Assembly: GCF_002237595.1 (NCBI RefSeq)
Contig: NZ_CP022529.1
Span: forward strand, 2,852,001-2,916,000
Length of the DNA stretch: 64,000 nucleotides
Direction of reading: 5' to 3'
DNA from: Labrenzia sp. VG12
Lineage (GTDB): Bacteria > Pseudomonadota > Alphaproteobacteria > Rhizobiales > Stappiaceae
Position 1 is the stretch's first letter. The number at the start of each line of letters is the position of its first letter. Made by a program: the position numbers and the translations under genes. This document shows, in pieces, positions 51,632 to 60,968 of this stretch. The notes beneath the pieces are model-generated. The model had not been told where the DNA came from. It worked only from the letters and a program-made list of their open reading frames with translations, and made no database searches.

Positions 51632-52645
51632 TCAGGGATCCAGTCCGAGGCTCGTCTGACGCCTGATGAGCTCGACCTCGTAGCGCTTTGTGTCCGGCGG
51701 CCGCTTGCCGTCGACAATCCAGGCCAGCATCGCCTCCGCCGCATGGGTGCCGAAACGTTTGGAATCGCACCGGACAGAACTCAGACGCGGATAGACGAGA
51801 GAACTTTCCTCGATGTCATCAAAGCCGACGATCCTGATGTCCTCGCCAACCCGCACGCCGGCCTCCGCCAGACCGGACATCAGACCGAGCGCTACAAGGT
51901 CGCTGAAGCAGACGACGGCTTCGAGATCCGGATGCTCCTGCCGGATCCGCAAGGCAATATCCCGGCCGAAAGCGCGCGACGGGCGACCGTGAAAGATCTG
52001 GACGGTCCTGGTGTTCGCCGCCATCACCGCCCTGTAGCCCGACATGCGCTCGTTGGTAATGGCGCGGTCCTGAAGACCGCCGACAAAGGCGATCTTGCGG
52101 CAGCCCTGGTCAAGCAGATGTTTTGTCGCCAGCTCTCCACCCGACGCATAGTTGTGAGAGGCAAACGGGAACAGATCAGTCCGGTCATCCAGCTGCCGCA
52201 GGACCTGCATCGTTGGAATGCCGGCACGCGCGATCCGGTCGAAGGCCCCGGCATCCTCTCCATAAGCCGGTGAAATCACGAAAGCCGAGACCCCGTGCTC
52301 GATCATGGAGTCGATCACCTGGGACTGGATGTCGGGATCCTCATCGGTGTTGGCGATGACCGTGGAATAGCCCTTGCGCGCAAATTCCATCTGGGCGCTG
52401 GCGGCAAACTCGGTGAAGAACGGGTTGCGCAGATCGTTGATGATGAGCCCGATCAGGCCGGACGCTGCCCCGCGCAGGCCTGCCGCGGAGCGGTTATAGA
52501 CATAACCGAGCGCTTCCATCGCTTCGGTGACCTGGTCACGGGTCTGCTGCTTGACCAGCGAGGAATTCTGCAGGACCAGCGACACGGTGGACTTGGAAAC
52601 CCCCGCCTTTTTGGCCACATCCAGTATGGTCGGTCGTTTGCCCAT
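51632..52645 (-). CDS. LacI-family regulator inside the GMC/DUF993 operon
   Basis: 337 residues. Helix-turn-helix TILDVAKKAGVSKSTVSLVLQNSSLV, then GYVYNRSAAGLRGAASGLIGLIINDLRNPF and a sugar-sensing domain to VRCDSKRFGTHAAEAMLAWIVDG. It is transcribed within the same long operon (18 bases after the DUF993 gene), so it would set up autoregulation. A second LacI gene diverges from the operon's other end; which of the two controls the operon cannot be told from sequence. Confidence 0.93.
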   Translation of the reverse strand: MGKRPTILDVAKKAGVSKSTVSLVLQNSSLVKQQTRDQVTEAMEALGYVYNRSAAGLRGAASGLIGLIINDLRNPFFTEFAASAQMEFARKGYSTVIANTDEDPDIQSQVIDSMIEHGVSAFVISPAYGEDAGAFDRIARAGIPTMQVLRQLDDRTDLFPFASHNYASGGELATKHLLDQGCRKIAFVGGLQDRAITNERMSGYRAVMAANTRTVQIFHGRPSRAFGRDIALRIRQEHPDLEAVVCFSDLVALGLMSGLAEAGVRVGEDIRIVGFDDIEESSLVYPRLSSVRCDSKRFGTHAAEAMLAWIVDGKRPPDTKRYEVELIRRQTSLGLDP

Positions 52646-52663
52646 TCCCTCTTCCCGCAGTGC

Positions 52664-53827
52664 CTAGTCCACTCCGTGGAGCTTCAGCAGCAGCTTCATC
52701 CGTTCAACCGCGATCTCCGGCTTTGACAACACCCGGGCCTGATCCGCAAGCCGAAAAACCTCCGCATAATGCGTGATCTCGCGCGCCGACTGGAACCCGG
52801 CCGGCATGATGAAGTGGCTTTGCGCACCGTTCAGCCAGGCCAGGAAGGCAATGCCTGCCTTGTAGAACTGTGTCGGCGCCTTGAAGATCTCACGGCTGAG
52901 CGGAACCGTCGGTGCGAACAGGCCGTGGTAGGTCTCAAGGTCGTCTTGGGCCAGGGCTTCAAGGGCCTGGCTGGCGGCAGGGGCAATCGCCGCAAAGGCG
53001 CCCAGCAACGCATGGGAATAGTGTTCGCCGTCGCCTGCAATCAGGTCGGCATAGTTAAAATCGTCGCCGGTATAGAGCCGGACACCCTCCGGCAGCCGGG
53101 CACGGAATTGCTCCTCGTAGGACTGGTTGAGCAGCGAGATCTTGATGCCGTCGACCTTGTCCTTGTGGGCCATGATGATGTCGAGCACCGCGTCGGACGC
53201 CGTCGCGAAATCCGGCGCGCCCCAATAGCCTGTCAGTGCCGGATCGAACATGTCACCCAGCCAGTGCAGCACCACCGGAGCCGCGGCCTCTTCCAGGAGC
53301 TTGCCATAGACGAAGGCGTAGTCTTCGATGCCCGCGCTGATCGCCGGAAAGGCGCGCGATGCCATCAGGATCACCTGCCCGCCGGCCGCCTCGACCGCTT
53401 CCATCTGTTCGGTATAGGCCGCAAGAATGTCGGCCGTTGTCTTCAGCCCGGACAGCGGCTTCTGATCGGTTCCCGCCCCGCAGGCAACCCGGGGCTTGAG
53501 CGGGTGGGCCCTGGCGTCCCGCATGGTCCGCTCGATAAGCTCCTTTGCCGTCGGCCAGTCGACTCCCATGCCCCGCTGTGCGGTGTCCATGGCTTCGGCA
53601 AGACCCAGACCCTGATCGAAGAGCCAGTTGCGGAACTTCAGCGTGTTGTCCCAGTCGACGGCGGGCGAACCGATCCACGGGTCGCGCTCGGCAAGCGGAT
53701 CGGAAACCACATGCGCGGCGGCAAAGGCCGTGCGGGTCAGCGGCACGTTCGGCGCGCGCGGGATCAACGGCTCGCCGGTCAGCTGGTAGGGTTCCAGCTT
53801 GTTGTCATAGGTCGGAAGGGTCAGCAT
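52664..53827 (-). CDS. DUF993 family protein (dihydrodipicolinate-synthase-like TIM barrel)
   Basis: 387 residues. Recognised as DUF993 from WIGSPAVDWDNTLKFRNWLFDQGLGLAEAMDTAQRGMG, VACGAGTDQKP and TQFYKAGIAFLAWLNGAQSHFIMPAG. KVDGIKISLLNQ could carry the Schiff-base lysine of class I aldolase-type barrels, and VRLYTGDDFNYADLI resembles the DapA active-site loop. No reaction has been assigned as far as I know. Position between a Dabb protein, two GMC oxidases and a LacI regulator suggests a C-C bond-splitting step on an oxidised sugar or cyclitol. Confidence 0.85.
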   Translation of the reverse strand: MLTLPTYDNKLEPYQLTGEPLIPRAPNVPLTRTAFAAAHVVSDPLAERDPWIGSPAVDWDNTLKFRNWLFDQGLGLAEAMDTAQRGMGVDWPTAKELIERTMRDARAHPLKPRVACGAGTDQKPLSGLKTTADILAAYTEQMEAVEAAGGQVILMASRAFPAISAGIEDYAFVYGKLLEEAAAPVVLHWLGDMFDPALTGYWGAPDFATASDAVLDIIMAHKDKVDGIKISLLNQSYEEQFRARLPEGVRLYTGDDFNYADLIAGDGEHYSHALLGAFAAIAPAASQALEALAQDDLETYHGLFAPTVPLSREIFKAPTQFYKAGIAFLAWLNGAQSHFIMPAGFQSAREITHYAEVFRLADQARVLSKPEIAVERMKLLLKLHGVD

Positions 53828-53856
53828 CGGCGTCTCCAGAATGCTTTGAGGACCGG

Positions 53857-54171
53857 TCAGGCCGCCACGGGAATGTCGAGGACCAGAATGCCGTCGAGAC
53901 CGCCAACGGCATTGTCGACGAGTTTGCCGCCAAGCGCCTTATGATCCGGGTGGGTCTGGTATCGCTCCAGGGCGTCCCAGTCGTCGAAGTCGACGACGAA
54001 GCCGTGCATGTAACCGCGTTCGATCTTTTCCGGGCTTTCGCTTCGCCCGGAGGTAATGTCCCGGATCCCGGAGACCTGCTTTTCGATGTCCCGCAACTCT
54101 GCAAAGAGACCCGAGATTGTGTCCTCGGACACGTCCGGCTTGAATTTGATGAGAACGATGTGACGGATCAT
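53857..54171 (-). CDS. Dabb (stress-responsive A/B barrel) domain protein
   Basis: 104 residues: MIRHIVLIKFKPDVSEDTI, SESPEKIERGYMHGFVVDFDDWDALERYQTHPDHKALG. This is the dimeric ferredoxin-like Dabb fold, seen in stress proteins and in small cyclase/isomerase-like enzymes. It begins 2 bases after the upstream GMC oxidoreductase stop, so it is co-translated. Possibly an accessory enzyme acting on the unstable oxidised product; function unproven. Confidence 0.88.
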   Translation of the reverse strand: MIRHIVLIKFKPDVSEDTISGLFAELRDIEKQVSGIRDITSGRSESPEKIERGYMHGFVVDFDDWDALERYQTHPDHKALGGKLVDNAVGGLDGILVLDIPVAA

Positions 54172-54173
54172 GG

Positions 54174-55760
54174 TCAGGCCTTCAGGTCTTCGCGGATCAT
54201 GTCGGAGGCTTTTTCGCCGATCATGATTGCCGCGGCATTGGTGTTGGAGGAAATCACGTTCGGCATGATGGACGCGTCGACGACACGCAGGTTGTCGATG
54301 CCGTTGAACTTCAGACGCGGATCGACGACGGCACCGTCATCGCCCCCCATGCGGCACGTGCCGGCCGGATGGTGAGAGGTCTTGGAGTGTTCGCAGATGA
54401 AGTTGAAATAGTCCTCATCTGTCTTCAGGTCCGGGCCCGGTAGGCGCTCGGCCTTGATGAAGGGTTTCAGCGGCGCCTGCGCCATGATCTCCTGCGTCAG
54501 CTTGAGCCCCCGGATCGACATCTCCCGGTCCCTCGGATCTTCAAGGTAGTTCGGATTGATCAGAGGTTCGGTCGACGGATCGCTGCTCCGGAGCCGCACC
54601 GTGCCGCGCGAGCGCGGACGCAGGTAGCAGGAATTGAGGGTCACGCCGCCATCGGGCATCGCGGCAACACCGGACTCAATCCCGGTTCCGAGCCCCAGGT
54701 GAAACTGCAGATCCGGCGAGCGGGCTTCGGGATCCGCATACCAGAAGCCGCCGGTCTCAAAGAGACTGGAAGAAACCGGTCCCCGGCGCGTGAAGAGATA
54801 CTGAAGACCGGCCACCACCGACATGTGCGGCTTGGCATAACGGTCATAGGTATGAGGGCCGCTGACCTCGCAGATGCAGTAGAGATCAAGGTGATCCTGC
54901 AGGTTCGCACCGACATTCGGCTGGTCGAGCACAATGTCGATGCCGAGCGCGCTCAGGTCGTCTGCCGGGCCGATGCCCGAGAGCTGCAGCAGTCTTGGCG
55001 ACCCGATCGCGCCGGAAGACAGGATCACTTCCGATGTTGCCGTCAGCTTCTGACCGTCAACCAGCTCCACCCCGGTCGCCTTGCCGTTCTCGACCAGGAT
55101 CCGGCGCACGTTTGCACCCGTCTGGACCGTCAGGTTCGGGCGGTTCCGGTTCGGCGCCAGGTAGGCCATGGCCGCGGACGAGCGGCGGGCATTGCGCTGG
55201 GTCAGCTGGTAATAGGCGACACCATCCTGCTTCTCGCCGGTCACATCCTCATTCTTCGGAATCCCGAGCGCAGCCGCAGCCTCGAAATAGGCTTCACAGA
55301 TCGGCAGCGGTGCACAGGGCTTGGCAACACCAAGCGGACCGCCCTGGCCGTGATAGCGATTGTCGTAGGTGTCGTTGTCCTCGGCCTTGCGATAATAGGG
55401 CAGCACATCCTCGTACCCCCAGCCCTCGCAGCCGAGTTGACGCCATTCGTCATAGTCGAGCGCGTTGCCGCGGGTGTAGATCTGGGCATTGATCGCAGAC
55501 CCGCCGCCAATCACCTTGGCCTGAGTATAGCGGAAGACCCTGTCCTTCATGTGCTTTTGCGGCACCGTGTGCCAGCCCCAGGAACCGATGCCCTTGGTCA
55601 TTTTCGCAAAGCCGGCTGGCAGGTGATAAAACGGATGCCAGTCGCGTCCGCCCGCTTCCAGCAGAAGCACGCTGATGTCCGGGTTCTCGGTCAGCCGCGC
55701 CGCCACGACGGAGCCTGCACTGCCGCCACCGATGATGATGAAGTCAAAACCAGTATCCAT
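54174..55760 (-). CDS. GMC-family FAD oxidoreductase (choline-dehydrogenase-like)
   Basis: 528 residues. N-terminal FAD fold FDFIIIGGGSAGSVVAARLTE, GMC signature region VIGGGSAINAQIYTRGNALDYDEW, second signature SGAIGSPRLLQLSGIGP, and the catalytic end SHHPAGTCRMG with SSNTNAAAIMIGEKA. Oxidises an alcohol group, passing electrons to oxygen or a carrier. It lacks a signal peptide, so it is cytoplasmic. In the operon it follows the SDR (9 bases). Confidence 0.94.
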   Translation of the reverse strand: MDTGFDFIIIGGGSAGSVVAARLTENPDISVLLLEAGGRDWHPFYHLPAGFAKMTKGIGSWGWHTVPQKHMKDRVFRYTQAKVIGGGSAINAQIYTRGNALDYDEWRQLGCEGWGYEDVLPYYRKAEDNDTYDNRYHGQGGPLGVAKPCAPLPICEAYFEAAAALGIPKNEDVTGEKQDGVAYYQLTQRNARRSSAAMAYLAPNRNRPNLTVQTGANVRRILVENGKATGVELVDGQKLTATSEVILSSGAIGSPRLLQLSGIGPADDLSALGIDIVLDQPNVGANLQDHLDLYCICEVSGPHTYDRYAKPHMSVVAGLQYLFTRRGPVSSSLFETGGFWYADPEARSPDLQFHLGLGTGIESGVAAMPDGGVTLNSCYLRPRSRGTVRLRSSDPSTEPLINPNYLEDPRDREMSIRGLKLTQEIMAQAPLKPFIKAERLPGPDLKTDEDYFNFICEHSKTSHHPAGTCRMGGDDGAVVDPRLKFNGIDNLRVVDASIMPNVISSNTNAAAIMIGEKASDMIREDLKA

Positions 55761-55769
55761 AGTCTTCTC

Positions 55770-56528
55770 TCAAAGGCGTGGGATCGAAAGCCCGCCATCG
55801 ACCTTGATGGTCGTGCCCGTGGCAAAGGCCATGTGCCCGTCGGCAAGCGGAACCACCGTCCTGCCGATATCTTCCGGCTGCCCCCAACGGGCCGCCGGCA
55901 CCAGGCCGTCTTCAATGCGCGCGGTGTATTTGTCTTTCACACCCGAGGTCATCGGCGTTTCGATGATGCCAGGACGGATCTCGAACACCCCGATGCCGTG
56001 AGGCGCCAGACGCACGGCAAAGAGCTCCGCCATCATCGCGGCCCCGGCCTTGGACAGGCAGTATTCGGCTCGCTCGATGGACACCATGGTGGCGCTGACA
56101 GAGGTGATGAAGATCAGCGAGCGGTAGCTGTCGGCTTCACGGCCGGTCATGCGCCGCGCAACGTCCTGCGCCAGAAAAAAGGCTCCGCGCAGATTGATGC
56201 CCATGACAAAATCGAAACTGTCCGGCCGGAGATCAAGGAGGTCGCCCCGGATCTTGGCCGGCACGCCCGCATTCGAAACAAGGGTCGAGATGGGTCCCAG
56301 CTCCTGCTCGACCCGGTCCAGCACGGCCGCATGCCCTTCAATGTCCTGAAGGTCATGCTGGTAATACGCCGTCCCACCGCCAAGCCGTTCCAGGGCCGCG
56401 ATGACATCCGGATCATCTTCGGCGACCTGCGCCATCAGCGCGATCTTGTAGCCAGCTGCCAGAAGCGCTTCGCAAATGCCGAGACCGATACCTCTTTGAC
56501 CGCCCGTGACGAGCGCGACCTTCGTCAT
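55770..56528 (-). CDS. Short-chain dehydrogenase/reductase
   Basis: 252 residues from the ATG at 56528, which overlaps the stop of the upstream GMC gene (ATGA); the open frame to 56720 lies inside that gene. TGGQRGIGLG is the NAD(P)-binding site, VSNAGVPAK the NAG motif, S...YCLSK (ITSVSATMVSIERAEYCLSK) the catalytic Ser, Tyr and Lys, and RPGIIETPM a typical later motif. Likely oxidises or reduces a sugar/cyclitol intermediate in step with the two GMC enzymes. Confidence 0.93.
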   Translation of the reverse strand: MTKVALVTGGQRGIGLGICEALLAAGYKIALMAQVAEDDPDVIAALERLGGGTAYYQHDLQDIEGHAAVLDRVEQELGPISTLVSNAGVPAKIRGDLLDLRPDSFDFVMGINLRGAFFLAQDVARRMTGREADSYRSLIFITSVSATMVSIERAEYCLSKAGAAMMAELFAVRLAPHGIGVFEIRPGIIETPMTSGVKDKYTARIEDGLVPAARWGQPEDIGRTVVPLADGHMAFATGTTIKVDGGLSIPRL

Positions 56529-58009
56529 GCTGCCAGGTCCTTCTTGATCGTTTCCGCAGTGCGCAGCGCCAGCGCCGCTACCGTCAGAGCCGGATTGACG
56601 GCGGCCGAGGTCGGCAGGGCGCCGGCGTCGCAGACAAACAGGTTCGGATTGTCCCAGGACCGGCAATCGGGCCCGAGAACAGACGTTGCCGGGTCGTTTC
56701 CAAGCCGCACGGTTCCACACTGATGCGACGGCACACGCCCGTCGAACAGCCGCGACAGCACCACCGGGAAACCAGCGTCCTTCAGCGTTTCCCTGGTCTT
56801 TTCAACCAGTTTCCGGTGTGCGGTCATGTTGGACCGTTGCCAGATCAACTGGATCTTGCCGTCCTTCAAGACGACCCGGCTTTCGGGGTCGGGAAGGTCC
56901 TCGGAAATGAGATAGAGATCCAGCGCGTGACCGGAAATCCAGCGGGCGGCGAATTTCGGCAGGTGAGGCACCTGGATCTTCAGGATGTCCGGCGTAACCC
57001 GCCCCAGAAGCTGGACATTGCCAAGCGGTTTGCCGTCTTCGCCATCGTCCAGATACCAGTCATTCAGGCCAAAGGTCTTCTGGTAGACGGAGGTGTTTTT
57101 GAACCGCGGGTCGATGGCGATCATTGCCGTCGCGTTGTGGTTCATGAAACAGCGGCCGACATAACCGGAGAGGTTGGCCACACCGGAGCGCAGCAACAGC
57201 GCCGCCGATTGCACCGCGCCGGCACAAAGCGCGACCACGCCGGGTGTCAGGCAATGGTCTTCGCCGTCCTTCCTGTAGTGAACCTCATGGATGCGGCTGG
57301 ACTTGTAGCCGGTGCGCAACTCTGTCACCTGCGCCCCGGTGATCAGGCTGACATTGTCGTGGGCCAGCGCCGTTCTCAAAGAGCAGGTTTCTGCGTCCAT
57401 CTTGCCGCAACGGGTATCGGGATAGCCGTCCCAGCCGGTCTGTCCTGCATCGAGCCAGCGGTCGATATCAACCCCGAGCGGCAGGCTGAAGGGCTTCGTG
57501 CCGACCCGTTCCAGGCGCCGTCTTGCAACCCGGATCGCTTCTTCATCGGGCACCGGTGGAAACGGATAGGGCTGTCCATGCGGTGGTTCGGTGGCATCGG
57601 ACTGCGCGTCGCCGCGCACCTGGAACAGCTGCTCGGCCGCATCATACCAGGGCGACAGCTCCTCATAGGGAAACGGCCAGGCGGGTGACATCCCGTCAAA
57701 ATGCTCCAGCGCGCTGAAATCCTCGGCCCGATAGCGCAGCAGGACGGCGCCGTAGAGTTTCGAATTGCCACCGACGTTGTAGTAGTTGCCGGGTTCGAAG
57801 GCCTCGCCGTCTTCATCCAGCCAGGTCTCGTTGGAGCGGAAGGCGCTGTTGGTGTAGATGCGCCAGGGATCGCGCGCCGGGGCATCGTCCGGGATCTGGT
57901 GACCCCGTTCCAGGATGACGATGCGGGCACCGGACGAGGCCAGCCCCGCTGCCAGCGACGCGCCGCCCATACCGCTCCCGATGATCACGATGTCCGGCGC
58001 GTCGTTCAT
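56525..58009 (-). CDS. Second GMC-type FAD oxidoreductase
   Basis: 494 residues from the ATG at 58009 (MNDAPDIVIIGSGMGGASLA); a longer frame to 58096 overlaps the ATPase gene and is discarded. FAD fold at the N-terminus, GNYYNVGGNSKLYGAVLLRYR, VALCAGAVQSAALLLRSG, and the end SHQCGTVRLGNDPATSVLGPDC...VNPALTVAALALRTAE. It is divergent from the first GMC enzyme and closer to the gluconate/sorbose-dehydrogenase-type group, but no small or cytochrome subunit is encoded nearby. Starts 4 bases after the ATPase stop. Confidence 0.92.
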   Translation of the reverse strand: MNDAPDIVIIGSGMGGASLAAGLASSGARIVILERGHQIPDDAPARDPWRIYTNSAFRSNETWLDEDGEAFEPGNYYNVGGNSKLYGAVLLRYRAEDFSALEHFDGMSPAWPFPYEELSPWYDAAEQLFQVRGDAQSDATEPPHGQPYPFPPVPDEEAIRVARRRLERVGTKPFSLPLGVDIDRWLDAGQTGWDGYPDTRCGKMDAETCSLRTALAHDNVSLITGAQVTELRTGYKSSRIHEVHYRKDGEDHCLTPGVVALCAGAVQSAALLLRSGVANLSGYVGRCFMNHNATAMIAIDPRFKNTSVYQKTFGLNDWYLDDGEDGKPLGNVQLLGRVTPDILKIQVPHLPKFAARWISGHALDLYLISEDLPDPESRVVLKDGKIQLIWQRSNMTAHRKLVEKTRETLKDAGFPVVLSRLFDGRVPSHQCGTVRLGNDPATSVLGPDCRSWDNPNLFVCDAGALPTSAAVNPALTVAALALRTAETIKKDLAA

Positions 58010-58013
58010 GATG

Positions 58014-59123
58014 TCAGGCGACCCGGTTTTCCGTTTCCGGATCGAAGGCAACGGCCTTTTCCATGTTGAACGCGAACGGGAACACATCCCCCGCACTCAC
58101 CGCGACATCCGCACGGAACCGCCCGGTGACATCCTTGCCACCGATCTGGGTAACGACAAACGTGTCGGACCCTGCCGGCTCCGTCACTTCGACCGGTGCC
58201 TCGACCATATGGACGGCCTTGGAATTGCGGTCCGCGCCATCCTTGTCGGTGATCGCTTCCGGGCGAATGCCCAGAATGATGTCCCGGCCGATGCTGGACC
58301 CGAGCGTGTCATTGGCAAACGGCACCGCTGCCTTGTTGCCGTTGGCAAGGTTGATTTCCGCGGCCGGCTTGCCGTCGACCGCTGTCACCTTCGCCGGGAA
58401 GAGGTTCATGGACGGCGAACCCATGAAACCGGCGACGAACATGTTCGCCGGATTGTCGTAGATTTCCTTCGGCGTGCCGAGCTGCTGCACATAGCCGCCG
58501 AACATCACTGCAATGCGGGTCGACAGGGTCAGCGCCTCGATCTGGTCGTGGGTCACGTAGACGATGGTCGTGCCGAGCTTCTGGTGCAGCTTCTTGATTT
58601 CCGTGCGCATGTCGACGCGCAGCTTGGCATCCAGGTTGGAGAGCGGTTCGTCGAACAGGAAGACATCCGGCTCGCGCACCAGCGCGCGGCCCATGGCAAC
58701 GCGCTGCCGCTGACCGCCCGACAGCTGGCCCGGTTTGCGGTCGAGGAGATGGCTGATCTGAAGAAGATCGGACACCTGGGCGATGCGCTTTTCACGCTCC
58801 GGCTTGGCGATGCCGTGCATCTCCATGCCGAAGGAGATATTTCCGGCAACCGTCATGTTGGGGTAGAGCGCGTAGGACTGGAACACCATGGCGATGTTCC
58901 GGTCGGCCGGCTTGACCCCGTTCATGCTGCGGTCGCGGATCGCGATCTCGCCGGAGGTGATGTCCTCCAGACCGGCGATCATGTTCAAGAGCGTGGACTT
59001 GCCGCAGCCGGACGGACCGACCAGAACGAGGAACTCGCCTTCTTCGATGGAAATGTTGGTCTCGTGCAGGACCTGGAGGGACCCATAGGACTTGGTCGCC
59101 TGTTTGATGTCGAGAAAGCCCAT
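58014..59123 (-). CDS. Carbohydrate ABC transporter ATPase (UgpC/MsmK type)
   Basis: 369 residues. Walker A GPSGCGKST, Q-loop FQSYALYPNM, signature LSGGQRQR, Walker B VFLFDEPLSNLD, H-loop VTHD, then the TOBE/OB regulatory C-terminal domain (GIRPEAITDKDG...). AAAGGATAA precedes the ATG. Energises the two MalF/MalG-type permeases encoded just upstream. Confidence 0.95.
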   Translation of the reverse strand: MGFLDIKQATKSYGSLQVLHETNISIEEGEFLVLVGPSGCGKSTLLNMIAGLEDITSGEIAIRDRSMNGVKPADRNIAMVFQSYALYPNMTVAGNISFGMEMHGIAKPEREKRIAQVSDLLQISHLLDRKPGQLSGGQRQRVAMGRALVREPDVFLFDEPLSNLDAKLRVDMRTEIKKLHQKLGTTIVYVTHDQIEALTLSTRIAVMFGGYVQQLGTPKEIYDNPANMFVAGFMGSPSMNLFPAKVTAVDGKPAAEINLANGNKAAVPFANDTLGSSIGRDIILGIRPEAITDKDGADRNSKAVHMVEAPVEVTEPAGSDTFVVTQIGGKDVTGRFRADVAVSAGDVFPFAFNMEKAVAFDPETENRVA

Positions 59124-59127
59124 GGTC

Positions 59128-60003
59128 TTATCCTTTAACTGAGCCGGCCATCAGGCCACGGACGAAGTATCGGCCCGCCACGATGTAGACGAGCAAGGTG
59201 GGCAGCGCGGCCATGATCGCGCCGGCAAAATGGACGTTGTATTCCTTCACGCCGGTGGAGGACTGCACCAGGTTGTTGAGCGCAACGGTCATCGGCTGAC
59301 TGTTGAAGTCCGAGAAGGACGCACCGAACAGGAAGTCGTTCCAGATGTTGGTGAATTGCCAGATGATGCAGACCACGGCGATGGGTCCGGAGGACGGCAG
59401 CAGGATGCGATAGAAGATGCGGAAGAAACCGGCCCCATCGATCTGTGCCGCCCGCACCAGTTCTGTCGGGAACGCTGCATAGTAGTTTCGGAAATAGAGC
59501 GTCGAGAAGCCGATCCCGTAAACGAAGTGCACGAAGATCAGCCCCGGCACCGACCCGGCCAGCCCCATCAGGCCGAGCATGCGGGCCATCGGGATCAGAA
59601 CCATCTGGAACGGAATGAAACAGCCGAACAGCAGGAGGCCGAACAGGACGGTCGATCCGCGGAAGGCCCACTTGGTCAGGACATAGCCGTTCAGCGCACC
59701 GACCAGGGTCGACAGGGCCACGGCCGGCACCACCATGAGGATGGAGTTGAGGAAATAGGGTCGCAGGCCCGTTGCCTCGACGCCGACCTGGGCCGTCGAC
59801 CAGGCGCTCAGCCAGGGTGCGAGTGTCCAGTCCTGCGGCAGTGCCATCATGCCGCCGGCCGTGATCTCCGAAAGGGGTTTCAGGGAGTTCACCACCATGA
59901 CATAGAGCGGCAGCAGGTAATAGATGCAGAACAGGGCCAGGAGCGCATAGAGAATGACGCGGCCTGCGCTGAAGGAGCGGGTGTTGGAGGATGCAGTCGC
60001 CAT
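59128..60003 (-). CDS. Carbohydrate ABC transporter permease (MalG type)
   Basis: 291 residues from the ATG at 60003, coupled to the upstream permease by TGATG (a GTG one codon earlier is also open). Six spans; EAA loop ELVRAAQIDGAGFFRIFYRIL. Conserved NSLKPLSEI in the first periplasmic loop. Its stop is 4 bases before the ATPase start. Confidence 0.94.
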   Translation of the reverse strand: MATASSNTRSFSAGRVILYALLALFCIYYLLPLYVMVVNSLKPLSEITAGGMMALPQDWTLAPWLSAWSTAQVGVEATGLRPYFLNSILMVVPAVALSTLVGALNGYVLTKWAFRGSTVLFGLLLFGCFIPFQMVLIPMARMLGLMGLAGSVPGLIFVHFVYGIGFSTLYFRNYYAAFPTELVRAAQIDGAGFFRIFYRILLPSSGPIAVVCIIWQFTNIWNDFLFGASFSDFNSQPMTVALNNLVQSSTGVKEYNVHFAGAIMAALPTLLVYIVAGRYFVRGLMAGSVKG

Positions 60004-60908
60004 CACTTTTTCTCCCTCAGCTCTGACCAGAGATAGGGCACGATGATCGCAGCGATCGTCATCAGCATGATCACGGCAGAAGACGCACCGATGCCCATCT
60101 GGTTCCGGGTGAAGGTGTAGGAATACATGAAGGTCGCGGGCAGTTCGGTGGCCGTACCCGGGCCACCGCCGGTCAGGGCGATCACAAGGTCATAGGACTT
60201 GATCGCCATATGGGCGAGCACCACGAAGGCCGACATGAAGGCAGGTCGCAGCTGCGGAATGACGATCCGGCGGTAGAGCGCGAAGGTCGAGGCGCCGTCA
60301 ATCTGGGCGGCCTTCATCATCTCGCTGTCAATACCGCGCAAGCCTGCCAGGAACATGGCCATCACGAAACCGGACGTCTGCCAGACCGCGGCGATCACGA
60401 TCGTGTAGATCGCCATTTCGCGATCCTTGATCCAGTTGAATTCGAAACTGGTCCAGCCCCAGCCCTGGACCACCGCCTCAATGCCGATGCCCGGGTCGAG
60501 GAACCATTTCCAGGCAACGCCGGTCACGATGAAGCTGAGCGCCATCGGATAGAGATAGATCGTCCGGATGAAACCCTCGGCACGGATCCGCTGGTCAAGC
60601 AGGATGGCAAGCAGCAGCCCGAGTACGCAGCAGATCACGATATAGAGGACACCGAAGACGATCAGGTTTGAAACGGCGGTATCCCACGCCCTGATCTTGA
60701 ACAGGTTCTCGTAGTTTTGCCAGCCGACCCATCCGAAGCTGGGCAGAATGCGGCTGTCGGTGAAAGACAGGTAAAGCGTGAAGAAGATGAAGCCGTAGAC
60801 GAAGATCGCGACGATCGCGACGGTCGGGCTCAGCACCAGTTTGGGCAATGCGTCACGCAGTCTGTCAACAGCGGAACCGCGCGGGTTTGCCGTTTCAGAA
60901 ATAGACAT
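60003..60908 (-). CDS. Carbohydrate ABC transporter permease (MalF/UgpA type)
   Basis: 301 residues with six spans and the EAA loop SEMMKAAQIDGASTFALYRRIVIP. FTDSRILPSFGWVGWQNYENLF is the usual first periplasmic loop. Follows the binding-protein gene after 60 bases that contain a strong hairpin. Confidence 0.94.
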   Translation of the reverse strand: MSISETANPRGSAVDRLRDALPKLVLSPTVAIVAIFVYGFIFFTLYLSFTDSRILPSFGWVGWQNYENLFKIRAWDTAVSNLIVFGVLYIVICCVLGLLLAILLDQRIRAEGFIRTIYLYPMALSFIVTGVAWKWFLDPGIGIEAVVQGWGWTSFEFNWIKDREMAIYTIVIAAVWQTSGFVMAMFLAGLRGIDSEMMKAAQIDGASTFALYRRIVIPQLRPAFMSAFVVLAHMAIKSYDLVIALTGGGPGTATELPATFMYSYTFTRNQMGIGASSAVIMLMTIAAIIVPYLWSELREKK

Positions 60909-60930
60909 GGTCAGTCCCCACCCCCAGGGT

Positions 60931-60956
60931 GAGAGCGGTGACGGATCACCGCTCTC
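60931..60956 (-). terminator. Intercistronic hairpin after the binding-protein gene
   Basis: Perfect 11-bp stem (GAGAGCGGTGA, 60931-60941; TCACCGCTCTC, 60946-60956) with a 4-base loop, located between the binding-protein stop and the first permease start. There is no T-run, so mRNA stabilisation of the binding-protein transcript is more likely than termination. Confidence 0.75.
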
Positions 60957-60968
60957 GTTGGGAGGTTC

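Noticed and set aside
54699..56723. 674-codon plus-strand frame across the GMC and SDR genes
   Set aside because: Spans two well-supported minus genes and has no domain of its own.
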